Assembly (NCBI GenBank): GCA_036172665.1
Contig: JAYKNF010000042.1
Coordinates: 62,001-126,000, forward strand
DNA length: 64,000 nucleotides
Reading direction: 5' to 3'
DNA from: Prosopocoilus inquinatus
Taxonomy: Eukaryota; Arthropoda; Insecta; Coleoptera; Lucanidae
The notes beneath the pieces were generated by a model, which made no database searches, was not told where the DNA came from, and worked only from the letters and a program-made list of their open reading frames with translations. Positions 24,695 to 38,390 of the stretch are shown in pieces. Both the position numbers and the translations under genes were made by a program. Within the stretch, counting starts at the first letter, position 1. Every line of letters starts with the position of its first letter.

Positions 24695-27600
24695 TCATGT
24701 TATTTGACGTTTGGACGGACTCCAGTAACTCTGATGAGAGATACAAAGTTCTCGGACGCAGTAGAAGCTGGAAATAGTTTTGAACGAAACAACACGTATT
24801 AGCGTTGGTCCTGTGATGTATCTAAACGATCCTTACTTATCTAACATGTTATTTGACGTTTGGATGGGCTCCAGTAAGTCTGATGTGAGATACAAAGTTT
24901 TTGGACGCAGCAGAAGCTGGAAATAGTTTTAAAAGAAACAACACGTATTAGCGTTGTTCCTGTGCTGTATCTAATCGATCCTTACTCATATATCATGTTA
25001 TTTGGCGTTTCGATGGACTCCAGTAGCTCTGATGTGAGATACGAAGTTCTCGGACGCAGCTGAAGCTGGAAATAGTTTTAAATGAAACAACACGTATTAG
25101 CGTTGTTCCTGTGATGTATCTAATCGATCCTTACTCATCTATCATGTTATTTGGCGTTTCGATGCACTCCAGTAACTTTGATGTGAGATACGAAGTTCTC
25201 GGACGCAGCTGAAGCTGGAAATAGTTTTAAATGAAACAACACGTATTAGCGTTGTTCCTGTGCTGTATCTAATCGATCCTTACTCATATATCATGTTATT
25301 TGGCGTTTCGATGGACTCCAGTAACCCTGACGTGAGATACGAAGCTCTCGGACGCAGCAGAAGCTGGAAATAGTTTTAAACGAAACAACACGTATTAGCG
25401 TTGTTCCTGTGATGTATCTAAAAGATCCTTACTCATCTATCATGTTATTTGACGTTTGGATGGACTCCAGTAACTCTGATGTGAGATACAGTTTTTGGAC
25501 GCAGCAGAAGCTGGAAATAGTTTTGAACTAAACAACACGTATTGGCGTTGTTCCTGTGATGTATCTAATCGATCCTTACTTAGGTACTATGTTATTTGAA
25601 GTTTCGGTGGACTCCAGTAACTCTAATGTGAGATACGAAATTTTCGGACGCAGCAGCAGCTGGAAATAGTTTGAAACGAAACAACACATATTAGCGTTGT
25701 TCCTGTGATGTATCTAATCGATCCTTACTCATCTATCATGTTATTTGACGTTTGGACGGACTCCAGTAACTCTGATGAGAGATACAAAGTTCTCGGACGC
25801 AGTAGAAGCTGGAAATAGTTTTAAATGAAACAACACGTATTAGCGTTGTTCCTGTGATGTATCTAATCGATCCTTACTCATCTATCATGTTATTTGGCGT
25901 TTCGATGGACTCCAGTAGCTCTGATGTGAGATATGACGTTTTCTGAGGCAGCAGAAGCTGGAAATAGTTTTAAACGAAACAACACGATTAGCGTTGTTCC
26001 TGTGATGTATCTAATCGATCCTTACTCATCTATCATGTTATTTGACGTTTTGATGGACTCCAGTAATTCTAATGTGAGAAACGAAATTTTCGGACGCAGC
26101 AGAAGCTGGATTTAGTTCTAAACGAAACAACACGCATTAGCGCTGTTCCTGTGATATATCTAATCGATCCTTACTTATCTGTCATGTTATTTGACGTTTG
26201 GATGGACTCCAGTAACCCTGACGTGAGATACGAAGTTCTCGGACGCAGCAGAACCTGGAAATAGTTTTAAACGAAACAACACGCATTAGCGTTGTTCCTG
26301 TGATGTATCTAATCGATCCTTTCTCATCTATCATGTTATTTGGCGTTTCGATGGACTCCAGTAACTTCGATGTGAGATACGAAGTTCTCGGACGCAGCTG
26401 AAGCTGGAAATAGTTTTAAATGAAAGAACACGTATTAGCGTTGTTCCTGTGATGTATCTAAACGATCCTTACTTATCTAACATGTTATTTGACGTTTGGA
26501 TGGACTCCAGCAAGTCTGATGTGAGATACAAAGTTTTTGGACGCAGCAGGAGCTGGAAATAGTTTTAAACGATACAACAGGTATTAGCGTTGTTCCTGTG
26601 CTGTATCTAATCGATCCTTACTCATATATCATGTTATTTGGCGTTTCGATGGACTCCAGTAGCTCTGATGTGAGATACGACGTTTTCGGACGCAGCAGAA
26701 GCTGGAAATAGTTTTAAACGAAACAACACGTATTAGCGTTGTTCCTGTGATGTATCTAATCGATCCTTACTCATCTATCATGTTATTTGACGTTTGGATG
26801 GACTCCAGTAACTCTGATGTGAGATACAAAGTTTTTGGACGCAGCAGAAGCTGGAAATAGTTTTGAACGAAACAACACGTATTAGCGTTGTTCCTGTGAT
26901 GTATCTAATCGATCCTCACTTAGCTACTATGTTATTTGACGTTTCGATGGACTCCAGTAACTCTAATGTGAGATACGAAATTTTCGGACGCAGCAGCAGC
27001 TGGAAATAGTTTGAAACGAAACAACACGTATTAGCGTTGTTCCTGTGATGTATTTAATCGATCCTTACTCATCTATCATGTTATTTGACGTTTGGACGGA
27101 CTCCAGTAACTCTGATGAGAGATACAAAGTTCTCGGACGCAGTAGAAGCTGGAAATAGTTTTGAACGAAACAACACGTATTAGCGTTGTTCCTGTGCTGT
27201 ATCTATTCGATCCTTACTCATCTATCATGTTATTTGACGTTTGGATGGACTCCAGTAACCCTGACGTGAGATACGAAGTTCTCGGACGCAGCAGAACCTG
27301 GAAATAGTTTTAAACGAAACAACACGCATTAGCGTTGTTCCTGTGATGTATCTAATCGATCCTTACTCATCTATCATGTTATTTGGCGTTTCGATGGACT
27401 CCAGTAACTTTGATGTGAGATACGAAGTTCTCGGACGCAGCTGAAGCTAGAAATAGTTTTAAACGAAACAACACGCATTAGCGTTGTTCCTGTGTAGTAT
27501 CTAATCGATCCTAACTTATCTATCATGTTATTTGACATTTCGATGGACTCCAGTAGCTCTGATGTGATATACGACGTTTTCGGACGCAGCAGCAGCTGGA

Positions 27601-28118
27601 AATAGTTTTAAAAGAAAAAACACATATTAGCGTTGTTCCTGTGATGTATCTAATCGATCCTTACTTAGCTACTATGTTATTTGACGTTTCGATGGACTCC
27701 AGTAACTCTAATGTGAGATACGAAATTTTAGGACGCAGCAGCAGCTGGAAATAGTTTGAAACGAAACAACACATATTAACGTTGTTCCTGTGATGTATCT
27801 AATCGATCCTTACTCATCTATCATGTTATTTGACGTTTGGACGGACTCCAGTAACTCTGATGAGAGACACAAAGTTCTCGGACGCAGTAGAAGCTGGAAA
27901 TAGTTTTGAACGAAACAACACGTATTAGCGTTGTTCCTGTGCTGTATCTAATCGATCCTTACTCATATATCATGTTATTTGGCGTTTCGATGGACTCCAG
28001 TAGCTCTGATGTGAGATACGACGTTTTCGGACGCAGCAGAAGCTGGAAATAGTTTTAAACGAAACAACACGCATTAGCGTTGTTCCTGTGATGTATCTAA
28101 ACGATCCTTACTTATCTA
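24695..28118. repeat. 25-mer higher-order repeat, copy 2 (first 23 monomers)
   Basis: It matches 20973-24396 monomer by monomer, including the A::F chimera (24993), the shortened D (25440) and J (25885), and GATATGACG. The copy then continues into G-F-C instead of I-E-H, so the last two monomers of the unit are not repeated. Differences from copy 1 are few, for example AAAGAAAAAACAC near 27610 against AACGAAAAAACAC, and AAAGTTCTCGG near 27870 against AAAGTTCACGG. Confidence 0.88.
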
Positions 28119-29009
28119 ACATGTTATTTGACGTTTGGATGGACTCCAGCAAGTCTGATGTGAGATACAAAGTTTTTGGACGCAGCAGGAGCTGGAAATA
28201 GTTTTAAACGAAACAACAGGTATTAGCGTTGTTCCTGTGCTGTATCTAATCGATCCTTACTCATCTATCATGTTATTTGGCGTTTCGATGGACTCCAGTA
28301 ATTTTGATGTGAGATACGAAGTTCTCGGACGCAGCTGAAGCTGGAAATAGTTTTAAATGAAACACGTATTAGCGTTGTTCCTGTGCTGTATCTAATCGAT
28401 CCTTACTCATATATCATGTTATTTGGCGTTTCGATGGACTCCAGTAACCCTGACGTGAGATACGAAGTTCTCGGACGCAGTAGAAGCTGGAAATAGTTTT
28501 AAAGGAAACAACACGTATTAGCGTTGTTCCTGTGATGTATCTAATCGATCCTTACTCATCTATCATGTTATTTGACGTTTGGATGGACTCCAGTAACTCT
28601 GATGTGAGATACAAAGTTTTTGGACGCAGCAGAAGCTGGAAATAGTTTTGAACTAAACAACACGTATTAGCGTTGTTGCTGTGATGTATCTAATCGATCC
28701 TCACTTAGCTACTATGTTATTTGACGTTTCGATGGACTCCAGTAACTCTAATGTGAGATACGAAATTTTCGGACGCAGCAGCAGCTGGAAATAGTTTGAA
28801 ACGAAACAACACGTATTAGCGTTGTTCCTGTGATGTATTTAATCGATCCTTACTCATCTATCATGTTATTTGACGTTTGGACGGACTCCAGTAACTCTGA
28901 TGAGAGATACAAAGTTCTCGGACGCAGTAGAAGCTGGAAATAGTTTTGAACGAAACAACACGTATTAGCGTTGTTCCTGTGCTGTATCTATTCGATCCTT
29001 ACTCATATA
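27225..29009. repeat. Twelve-monomer block, copy 1 (second copy at 33327)
   Basis: Order: C-F-I-E-H-A-G-F-C-D-E-H. The copy at 33327-35111 has the same order and the same 1785-bp length. Both share a 3-bp loss in the F tail (AAATGAAACACG, near 28361 and 34463) and the rare GTTGTTGCTGTG linker after D. Shared rare marks show common descent across about 6.1 kb of intervening array. Confidence 0.82.
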
Positions 29010-32000
29010 TCATGTTATTTGGCGTTTCGATGGACTCCAGTAGCTCTGATGTGAGATACGACGTTTTCGGACGCAGCAGAAGCTGGAAATAGTTTTAAAC
29101 GAAACAACACACATTAGCGTTGTTCCTGTGATGTATCTAATCGATCCTTACTCATCTATCATGTTATTTGACGTTTCGATGGACTCCAGTAACTCTAATG
29201 TGAGATACGAAATTTTCGGACGCAGCAGAAGCTGAAAATAGTTTTAAACGAAACAACACGCATTAGCGTTGTTCCTGTGATGTATCTAATCGATCCTTAC
29301 TTATCTATCATGTTATTTGACGTTTGGATGGGCTCCAGTAACCCTGACGTGAGATACGAAGTTCTCGGACGCAGCAGAATCTGGAAATAGTTTTAAACGA
29401 AACAACACGCATTGGCGTTGTTCCTGTGACGTATCTAATCGATCCTTACTCATCTATCATGTTATTTGACGTTTGGATGGACTCCAGTAACCCTGACGTG
29501 AGATACGAAGTTCTCGGACGCAGCAGAAGCTGGATATAGTTTTAAACGAAACAACACGCATTAGCGTTGTTCCTGTGATGTATCTAATCGATCCTTACTC
29601 ATCTATAATGTTATTTGGCGTTTCGATGGACTCCAGTAACTTTGATGTGAGATACGAAGTTCTCGGACGCAGCTGAAGCTAGAAATAGTTTTAAACGAAA
29701 CAACACGCATTAGCGTTGTTCCTGTGTAGTATCTAATCGATCCTAACTTATCTATCATGTTATTTGACATTTCGATGGACTCCAGTAGCTCTGATGTGAT
29801 ATACGACGTTTTCGGACGCAGCAGCAGCTGGAAATAGTTTTAAACGAAACAACACATATTAGCGTTGTTCCTGTGATGTATCTAATCGATCCTTACTTAG
29901 CTACTATGTTATTTGACGTTTCGATGGACTCCAGTAACTATAATGTGAGATACGAAATTTTCGGACGCAGCAACAGCTGGAAATAGTTTGAAACGAAACA
30001 ACACATATTAACGTTGTTCCTGTGATGTATCTAATCGATCCTTACTCATCTATCATGTTATTTGACGTTTGGACGGACTCCAGTAACTCTGATGAGAGAT
30101 ACAAAGTTCTCGGACGCAGTAGAAGCTGGAAATAGTTTTGAACGAAACAACACGTATTAGCGTTGGTCCTGTGATGTATCTAAACGATCCTTACTTATCT
30201 AACATGTTATTTGACGTTTGGATGGGCTCCAGTAAGTCTGATGTGAGATACAAAGTTTTTGGACGCAGCAGAAGCTGGAAATAGTTTTAAACGAAACAAC
30301 ACGTATTAGCGTTGTTCCTTTGCTGTATCTAATCGATCCTTACTCATATATCATGTTATTTGGCGTTTCGATGGACTCCAGTAGCTCTGATGTGAGATAC
30401 GACGTTTTCGGACGCAGCAGAAGCTGGAAATAGTTTTAAACGAAACAACACGCATTAGCGTTGTTCCTGTGATGTATCTAATCGATCCTTACTCATCTAT
30501 CATGTTATTTGGCGTTTCGATGGACTCCAGTAACTTTGATGTGAGATACGAAGTTCTCGGACGCAGCTGAAGCTGGAAATAGTTTTAAATGAAACAACAC
30601 GTATTAGCGTTGTTCCTGTGATGTATCTAATCGATCCTTACTCATCTATCATGTTATTTGGCGTTTCGATGCACTCCAGTAACTTTGATGTGAGATACGA
30701 AGTTCTCGGACGCAGCTGAAGCTGGAAATAGTTTTAAATGAAACAACACGTATTAGCGTTGTTCCTGTGCTGTATCTAATCGATCCTTACTCATATATCA
30801 TGTTATTTGGCGTTTCGATGGACTCCAGTAACCCTGACGTGAGATACGAAGCTCTCGGACGCAGCAGAAGCTGGAAATAGTTTTAAACGAAACAACACGT
30901 ATTAGTGTTGTTCCTGTGATGTATCTAAAAGATCCTTACTCATCTATCATGTTATTTGACGTTTGGATGGACTCCAGTAACTCTGATGTGAGATACAAAG
31001 TTTTTGGACGCAGCAGAAGCTGGAAATAGTTTTGAACTAAACAACACGTATTAGCGTTGTTCCTGTGATGTATCTAATCGATCCTTACTTAGGTACTATG
31101 TTATTTGAAGTTTCGGTGGACTCCAGTAACTCTAATGTGAGATACGAAATTTTCGGACGCAGCAGCAGCTGGAAATAGTTTGAAACGAAACAACACATAT
31201 TAACGTTGTTCCTGTGATGTATCTAATCGATCCTTACTCATCTATCATGTTATTTGACGTTTGGACGGACTCCAGTAACTCTGATGAGAGATACAAAGTT
31301 CTCGGACGCAGTAGAAGCTGGAAATAGTTTTGAACGAAACAACACGTATTAGCGTTGGTCCTGTGATGTATCTAATCGATCCTTACTCATCTATCATGTT
31401 ATTTGACGTTTGGACGGACTCCAGTAACTCTGATGAGAGATACAAAGTTCTCGGACGCAGTAGAAGCTGGAAATAGTTTTAAATGAAACAACACGTATTA
31501 GCGTTGTTCCTGTGATGTATCTAATCGTTCCTTACACATCTATCATGTTATTTGGCGTTTCGATGGACTCCAGTAGCTCTGATGTGAGATACGACGTTTT
31601 CTGAGGCAGCAGAAGCTGGAAATAGTTTTAAACGAAACAACACGATTAGCGTTGTTCCTGTGATGTATCTAATCGATCCTTACTCATCTATCATGTTATT
31701 TGACGTTTTGATGGACTCCAGTAACTCTAATGTGAGAAACGAAATTTTCGGACGCAGCAGAAGCTGGAAATAGTTCTAAACGAAACAACACGCATTAGCG
31801 CTGTTCCTGTGATATATCTAATCGATCCTTACTTATCTATCATGTTATTTGACGTTTGGATGGACTCCAGTAACCCTGACGTGAGATACGAAGTTCTCGG
31901 ACGCAGCAGCACCTGGAAATAGTTTTAAACGAAACAACACGCATTAGCGTTGTTCCTGTGATGTATCTAATCGATCCTTACTCATCTATCATGTTATTTG

Positions 32001-32435
32001 GCGTTTCGATGGACTCCAGTAACTTTGATGTGAGATACGAAGTTCTCGGACGCAGCTGAAGCTGGAAATAGTTTTAAATGAAAGAACACGTATTAGCGTT
32101 GTTCCTGTGATGTATCTAAACGATCCTTACTTATCTAACATGTTATTTGACGTTTGGATGGACTCCAGCAAGTCTGATGTGAGATACAAAGTTTTTGGAC
32201 GCAGCAGGAGCTGGAAATAGTTTTAAACGATACAACAGGTATTAGCGTTGTTCCTGTGATGTATCTAATCGATCCTTACTCATCTATCATGTTATTTGAC
32301 GTTTGGATGGACTCCAGTAACTCTGATGAGAGACACAAAGATTTCGGACGCAGCAGAAGCTGGAAATAGTTTTGAACGAAACAACACGTATTAGCGTTGT
32401 TCCTGTGATGTATCTAATCGATCCTTACTCATCTA

Positions 32436-32581
32436 TCATGTTATTTGACGTTTGGACCGACTCCAGTAACTCTGATGAGAGATACAAAGTTTTTGGACGC
32501 AGCAGAAGCTGGAAATAGTTTTAAACGAAACAACACGCATTATTATTCCTGTGATGTATCTAATCGATCCTTACTCATCTA
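32436..32581 (+). repeat. 146-bp H/D-like monomer with disrupted dyad
   Basis: The monomer has TTGGACCGACTCC and GATGAGAGATAC of H type but AAAGTTTTTGG of D type, so it is a patchwork. Three bases are missing near 32538, leaving CGCATTATTATTCC, as in the C monomers at 10704 and 12787. The GGACCGACTCC variant is shared with the H at 36006. Confidence 0.8.
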
Positions 32582-33326
32582 TCATGTTATTTGACGTTTG
32601 GATGGACTTCAGTAACTCTGATGAGAGACACAAAGATTTCGGACGCAGCAGAAGCTGGAAATAGTTTTGAACGAAACAACACGTATTAGCGCTGTTCCTG
32701 TGATGTATCTAATCGATCCTTACTCATCTATCATGTTATTTGACGTTTCGATGGACTCCAGTAACTCTAATGTGAGATACGAAATTTTCGGACGCAGCAG
32801 AAGCTGGAAATAGTTTTAAACGAAACAACACGCATTAGCGTTGTTCCTGTGATGTATCTAATCGATCCTTACTTATCTATCATGTTATTTGACGTTTGGA
32901 TGGACTCCAGTAACCCTGACGTGAGATACGAAGTTCTCCGACGCAGCAGAAGCTGGAAATAGTTTTAAACGAAACAACACGCATTAGCGTTGTTCCTGTG
33001 ATGTATCTAATCGATCCTTACTCATCTATCATGTTATTTGACGTTTCGATGGACTCCAGTAACTCTAATGTGAGATACGAAATTTTCGGACGCAGCAGAA
33101 GCTGAAAATAGTTTTAAACGAAACAACACGCATTAGCGTTGTTCCTGTGATGTATCTAATCGATCCTTACTTATCTATCATGTTATTTGACGTTTGGATG
33201 GGCTCCAGTAACCCTGACGTGAGATACGAAGTTCTCGGACGCAGCAGAATCTGGAAATAGTTTTAAACGAAACAACACGCATTGGCGTTGTTCCTGTGAT
33301 GTATCTAATCGATCCTTACTCATCTA

Positions 33327-35111
33327 TCATGTTATTTGACGTTTGGATGGACTCCAGTAACCCTGACGTGAGATACGAAGTTCTCGGACGCAGCAGAACC
33401 TGGAAATAGTTTTAAACGAAACAACACGCATTAGCGTTGTTCCTGTGATGTATCTAATCGATCCTTACTCATCTATCATGTTATTTGGCGTTTCGATGGA
33501 CTCCAGTAACTTTGATGTGAGATACGAAGTTCTCGGACGCAGCTGAAGCTAGAAATAGTTTTAAACGAAACAACACGCATTAGCGTTGTTCCTGTGTAGT
33601 ATCTAATCGATCCCAACTTATCTATCATGTTATTTGACATTTCGATGGACTCCAGTAGCTCTGATGTGATATACGACGTTTTCGGACGCAGCAGCAGCTG
33701 GAAATAGTTTTAAACGAAACAACACATATTAGCGTTGTTCCTGTGATGTATCTAATCGATCCTTACTTAGCTACTATGTTATTTGACGTTTCGATGGACT
33801 CTAGTAACTCTAATGTGAGATACGAAATTTTCGGACGCAGCAGCAGCTGGAAATAGTTTGAAACGAAACAACACATATTAACGTTGTTCCTGTGATGTAT
33901 CTAATCGATCCTTACTCATCTATCATGTTATTTGACGTTTGGACGGACTCCAGTAACTCTGATGAGAGACACAAAGTTCTCGGACGCAGTAGAAGCTGGA
34001 AATAGTTTTGAACGAAACAACACGTATTAGCGTTGTTCCTGTGCTGTATCTAATCGATCCTTACTGATATATCATGTTATTTGGCGTTTCGATGGACTCC
34101 AGTAGCTCTGATGTGAGATACGACGTTTTCGGACGCAGCAGAAGCTGGAAATAGTTTTAAACGAAACAACACGCATTAGCGTTGTTCCTGTGATGTATCT
34201 AAACGATCCTTACTTATCTAACATGTTATTTGACGTTTGGATGGACTCCAGCAAGTCTGATGTGAGATACAAAGTTTTTGGACGCAGCAGGAGCTGGAAA
34301 TAGTTTTAAACGAAACAACAGGTATTAGCGTTGTTCCTGTGCTGTATCTAATCGATCCTTACTCATCTATCATGTTATTTGGCGTTTCGATGGACTCCAG
34401 TAACTTTGATGTGAGATACGAAGTTCTCGGACGCAGCTGAAGCTGGAAATAGTTTTAAATGAAACACGTATTAGCGTTGTTCCTGTGCTGTATCTAATCG
34501 ATCCTTACTCATATATCATGTTATTTGGCGTTTCGATGGACTCCAGTAACCCTGACGTGAGATACGAAGTTCTCGGACGCAGTAGAAGCTGGAAATAGTT
34601 TTAAAGGAAACAACACGTATTAGCGTTGTTCCTGTGATGTATCTAATCGATCCTTACTCATCTATCATGTTATTTGACGTTTGGATGGACTCCAGTAACT
34701 CTGATGTGAGATACAAAGTTTTTGGACGCAGCAGAAGCTGGAAATAGTTTTGAACTAAACAACACGTATTAGCGTTGTTGCTGTGATGTATCTAATCGAT
34801 CCTTACTTAGCTACTATGTTATTTGACGTTTCGATGGACTCCAGTAACTCTAATGTGAGATACGAAATTTTCGGACGCAGCAGCAGCTGGAAATAGTTTG
34901 AAACGAAACAACACATATTAGCGTTGTTCCTGTGATGTATCTAATCGATCCTTACTCATCTATCATGTTATTTGACGTTTGGACGGACTCCAGTATCTCT
35001 GATGAGAGATACAAAGTTCTCGGACGCAGTAGAAGCTGGAAATAGTTTTAAATGAAACAACACGTATTAGCGTTGTTCCTGTGATGTATCTAATCGATCC
35101 TTACTCATCTA
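33327..35111. repeat. Twelve-monomer block, copy 2 (first copy at 27225)
   Basis: It has the same subtype order and length as 27225-29009, with the same 3-bp loss in F near 34463. Local changes include CCCAACTT near 33613, TACTGATATATC near 34063 and GTATCTCTG near 34993. Upstream the two copies diverge at once: H before the first, C' before the second. Confidence 0.82.
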
Positions 35112-36452
35112 TCATGTTATTTGGCGTTTCGATGGACTCCAGTAGCTCTGATGTGAGATACGACGTTTTCTGAGGCAGCAGAAGCTGGAAATAGTTTTAA
35201 ACGAAACAACACGCATTAGCGTTGTTCCTTTGATGTATCTAATCGATCCTTACTCATCTATCATGTTATTTGACGTTTCGATGGACTCCAGTAACTCTAA
35301 TGTGAGAAACGAAATTTTCGGACGCAGCAGAAGCTGGAAATAGTTTTAAACGAAACAACACGCATTAGCGTTGTTCCTGTGATGTATCTAATCGATCCTT
35401 ACTCATCTATCATGTTATTTGACGTTTGGATGGACTCCAGTAACCCTGACGTGAGATACGAAGTTCTCGGACGCAGCAGAACCTGGAAATAGTTTTAAAC
35501 GAAACAACACGCATTAGCGTTGTTCCTGTGATGTATCTATTCGATCCTTACTCATCTATCATGTTATTTGGCGTTTCGATGGACTCCAGTAACTTTGATG
35601 TGAGATACGAAGTTCTCGGACGCAGCTGAAGCTGGAAATAGTTTTAAATGAAACAACATGTATTAGCGTTGTTCCTGTGATGTATCTAAACGATCCTTAC
35701 TTATCTAACATGTTATTTGACGTTTGGATGGATTCCAGTAAGTATGATGTGAGATACAAAGTTTTTGGACGCAGCAGGAGCTGGAAATAGTTTTAAACGA
35801 AACAACACGTATTAGCGTTGTTCCTGTGCTGTATCTAATCGATCCTTACTCATATATCATGTTATTTGGCGTTTCGATGGACTCCAGTAGCTCTGATGTG
35901 AGATACGACGTTTTCGGACGCAGCAGAAGCTGGAAATAGTTTTAAACGAAACAACACGTATTAGCGTTGTTCCTGTGATGTATCTAATCGATCCTTACTC
36001 ATCTATCATGTTATTTGACGTTTGGACCGACTCCAGTAACTCTGATGAGAGATACAAAGTTCTCGGACGCAGTAGAAGCTGGAAATAGTTTTAAATGAAA
36101 CAACACGTATTAGCGTTGTTCCTGTGATGTATCTAATCGATCCTTACTCATCTATCATGTTATTTGGCGTTTCGATGGACTCCAGTAGCTCTGATGTGAG
36201 ATACGACGTTTTCTGAGGCAGCAGAAGCTGGAAATAGTTTTAAACGAAACAACACGCATTAGCGTTGTTCCTGTGATGTATCTAATCGATCCTTACTCAT
36301 CTATCATGTTATTTGACGTTTCGATGGACTCCAGTAACTCTAATGTGAGAAACGAAATTTTCGGACGCAGCAGAAGCTGGAAATAGTTTTAAACGAAACA
36401 ACACGCATTAGCGTTGTTCCTGTGATGTATCTAATCGATCCTTACTCATCTA

Positions 36453-37346
36453 TCATGTTATTTGACGTTTCGATGGACTCCAGTAACTCTAATGTGAGAT
36501 ACGAAATTTTCGGACGCAGCAGAAGCTGAAAATAGTTTTAAACGAAACAACACGCATTAGCGTTGTTCCTGTGATGTATCTAATCGATCCTTACTTATCT
36601 ATCATGTTATTTGACGTTTGGATGGGCTCCAGTAACCCTGACGTGAGATACGAAATTCTCGGACGCAGCAGAATCTGGAAATAGTTTTAAACGAAACAAC
36701 ACGCATTGGCGTTGTTCCTGTGATGTATCTAATCGATCCTTACTCATCTATCATGTTATTTGACGTTTGGATGGACTCCAGTAACCCTGACGTGAGATAC
36801 GAAGTTCTCGGACGCAGCAGAAGCTGGAAATAGTTTTAAACGAAACAACACGCATTAGCGTTGTTCCTGTGATGTATCTAATCGATCCTTACTCATCTAT
36901 CATGTTATTTGACGTTTCGATGGACTCCAGTAACTCTAATGTGAGATACGAAATTTTCGGACGCAGCAGAAGCTGAAAATAGTTTTAAACGAAACAACAC
37001 GCATTAGCGTTGTTCCTGTGATGTATCTAATCGATCCTTACTTATCTATCATGTTATTTGACGTTTGGATGGGCTCCAGTAACCCTGACGTGAGATACGA
37101 AGTTCTCGGACGCAGCAGAATCTGGAAATAGTTTTAAACGAAACAACACGCATTGGCGTTGTTCCTGTGATGTATCTAATCGATCCTTACTCATCTATCA
37201 TGTTATTTGACGTTTGGATGGACTCCAGTAACCCTGACGTGAGATACGAAGTTCTCGGACGCAGCAGAACCTGGAAATAGTTTTAAACGAAACAACACGC
37301 ATTAGCGTTGTTCCTGTGATGTATCTAATCGATCCTTACTCATCTA
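36453..37346. repeat. 3-mer higher-order repeat (447 bp), two tandem copies
   Basis: E-C'-C at 36453-36899 is followed directly by E-C'-C at 36900-37346. The E copies share CTGAAAATAG, and the C' copies share GGGCTCC and AATCTGG followed by CGCATTGGCG. The final C ends AAGCTGG in the first copy and ACCTGG in the second. In other units the same E-C'-C appears once, so this is a local tandem duplication. Confidence 0.9.
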
Positions 37347-37942
37347 TCATGTTATTTGGCGTTTCGATGGACTCCAGTAACTTTGATGTGAGATACGAAG
37401 TTCTCGGACGCAGCTGAAGCTAGAAATAGTTTTAAACGAAACAACACGCATTAGCGTTGTTCCTGTGTAGTATCTAATCGATCCTAACTTATCTATCATG
37501 TTATTTGACATTTCGATGGACTCCAGTAGCTCTGATGTGATATACGACGTCTTCGGACGCAGCAGCAGCTGGAAATAGTTTTAAACGAAATAACACGTAT
37601 TAGCGTTGTTCCTGTGATGTATCTAATCGATCCTTACTTAGCTACTATGTTATTTGACGTTTCGATGGACTCCAGTAACTCTAATGTGAGATACGAAATT
37701 TTCGGACGCAGCAGCAGCTGGAAATAGTTTGAAACGAAACAACACATATTAACGTTGTTCCTGTGATGTATCTAATCGATCCTTACTCATCTATCATGTT
37801 ATTTGACGTTTGGACGGACTCCAGTAACTCTGATGAGAGATACAAAGTTCTCGGACGCAGTAGAAGCTGGAAATAGTTTTGAACGAAACAACACGTATTA
37901 GCGTTGGTCCTGTGATGTATCTAAACGATCCTTACTTATCTA

Positions 37943-38092
37943 ACATGTTATTTGACGTTTGGATGGGCTCCAGTAAGTCTGATGTTGAGATACAAAGTTT
38001 TTGGACGCAGCAGAAGCTGGAAATAGTTTTAAACGAAACAACACGTATTAGCGTTGTTCCTGTGCTGTATCTAATCGATCCTTACTCATATA
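37943..38092 (+). repeat. 150-bp G' monomer with 1-bp insertion
   Basis: The monomer reads GATGTTGAGATAC near 37981 where all other G' copies read GATGTGAGATAC. The extra T shifts the reading frame past the usual stop. That is the only reason a 94-codon open frame exists here (37879-38163, TTG start). It is not a gene, since the frame is made entirely of satellite sequence and ends in the next F monomer. Confidence 0.9.
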
Positions 38093-38390
38093 TCATGTTA
38101 TTTGGCGTTTCGATGGACTCCAGTAACTTTGATGTGAGATACGAAGTTCTCGGACGCAGCTGAAGCTGGAAATAGTTTTAAATGAAACAACACGTATTAG
38201 CGTTGTTCCTGTGATGTATCTAATCGATCCTTACTCATCTATCATGTTATTTGGCGTTTCGATGGACTCCAGTAACTTTGATGTGAGATACGAAGTTCTC
38301 GGACGCAGCTGAAGCTGGAAATAGTTTTAAATGAAACAACACGTATTAGCGTTGTTCCTGTGATGTATCTAATCGATCCTTACTCATCTA

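Larger units (their letters stand above)
28119..36452. repeat. Mosaic satellite region without a regular higher-order period
   Basis: Blocks from elsewhere are re-used here in new order. 29159-30350 (E-C'-C-F-I-E-H-G') matches 36900-38092. 30202-31393 follows G'-A-F-F-C-D-E-H of the 23-mer. 35261-36005 (E'-C-F-G-A) matches 9661-10405, with the rare GGATTCCAGTAAGTATG variant of G at 10108 and 35708. B monomers, absent since 8958, reappear at 32287 and 32582. H is doubled at 31245 and 31394, and the J monomers at 35112 and 36155 are seven monomers (1043 bp) apart. No single period fits. Confidence 0.8.

Noticed and set aside
15473..26115. Open frames of 60 to 73 codons at 15473, 22211 and 25933
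   Set aside because: All are the same J-E' monomer pair. They are open because of the 1-bp linker loss and single changes that remove a stop or create an ATG (GTGGGA at 15506, GATATG at 22209 and 25931). No start context or homology supports a gene.
37879..38163. Open frame of 94 codons, the longest in the window
   Set aside because: It starts at TTG, spans parts of H, G' and F monomers, and exists only because of the 1-bp insertion near 37985. The monomer length (149) is not a multiple of three, and stops recur in all frames.
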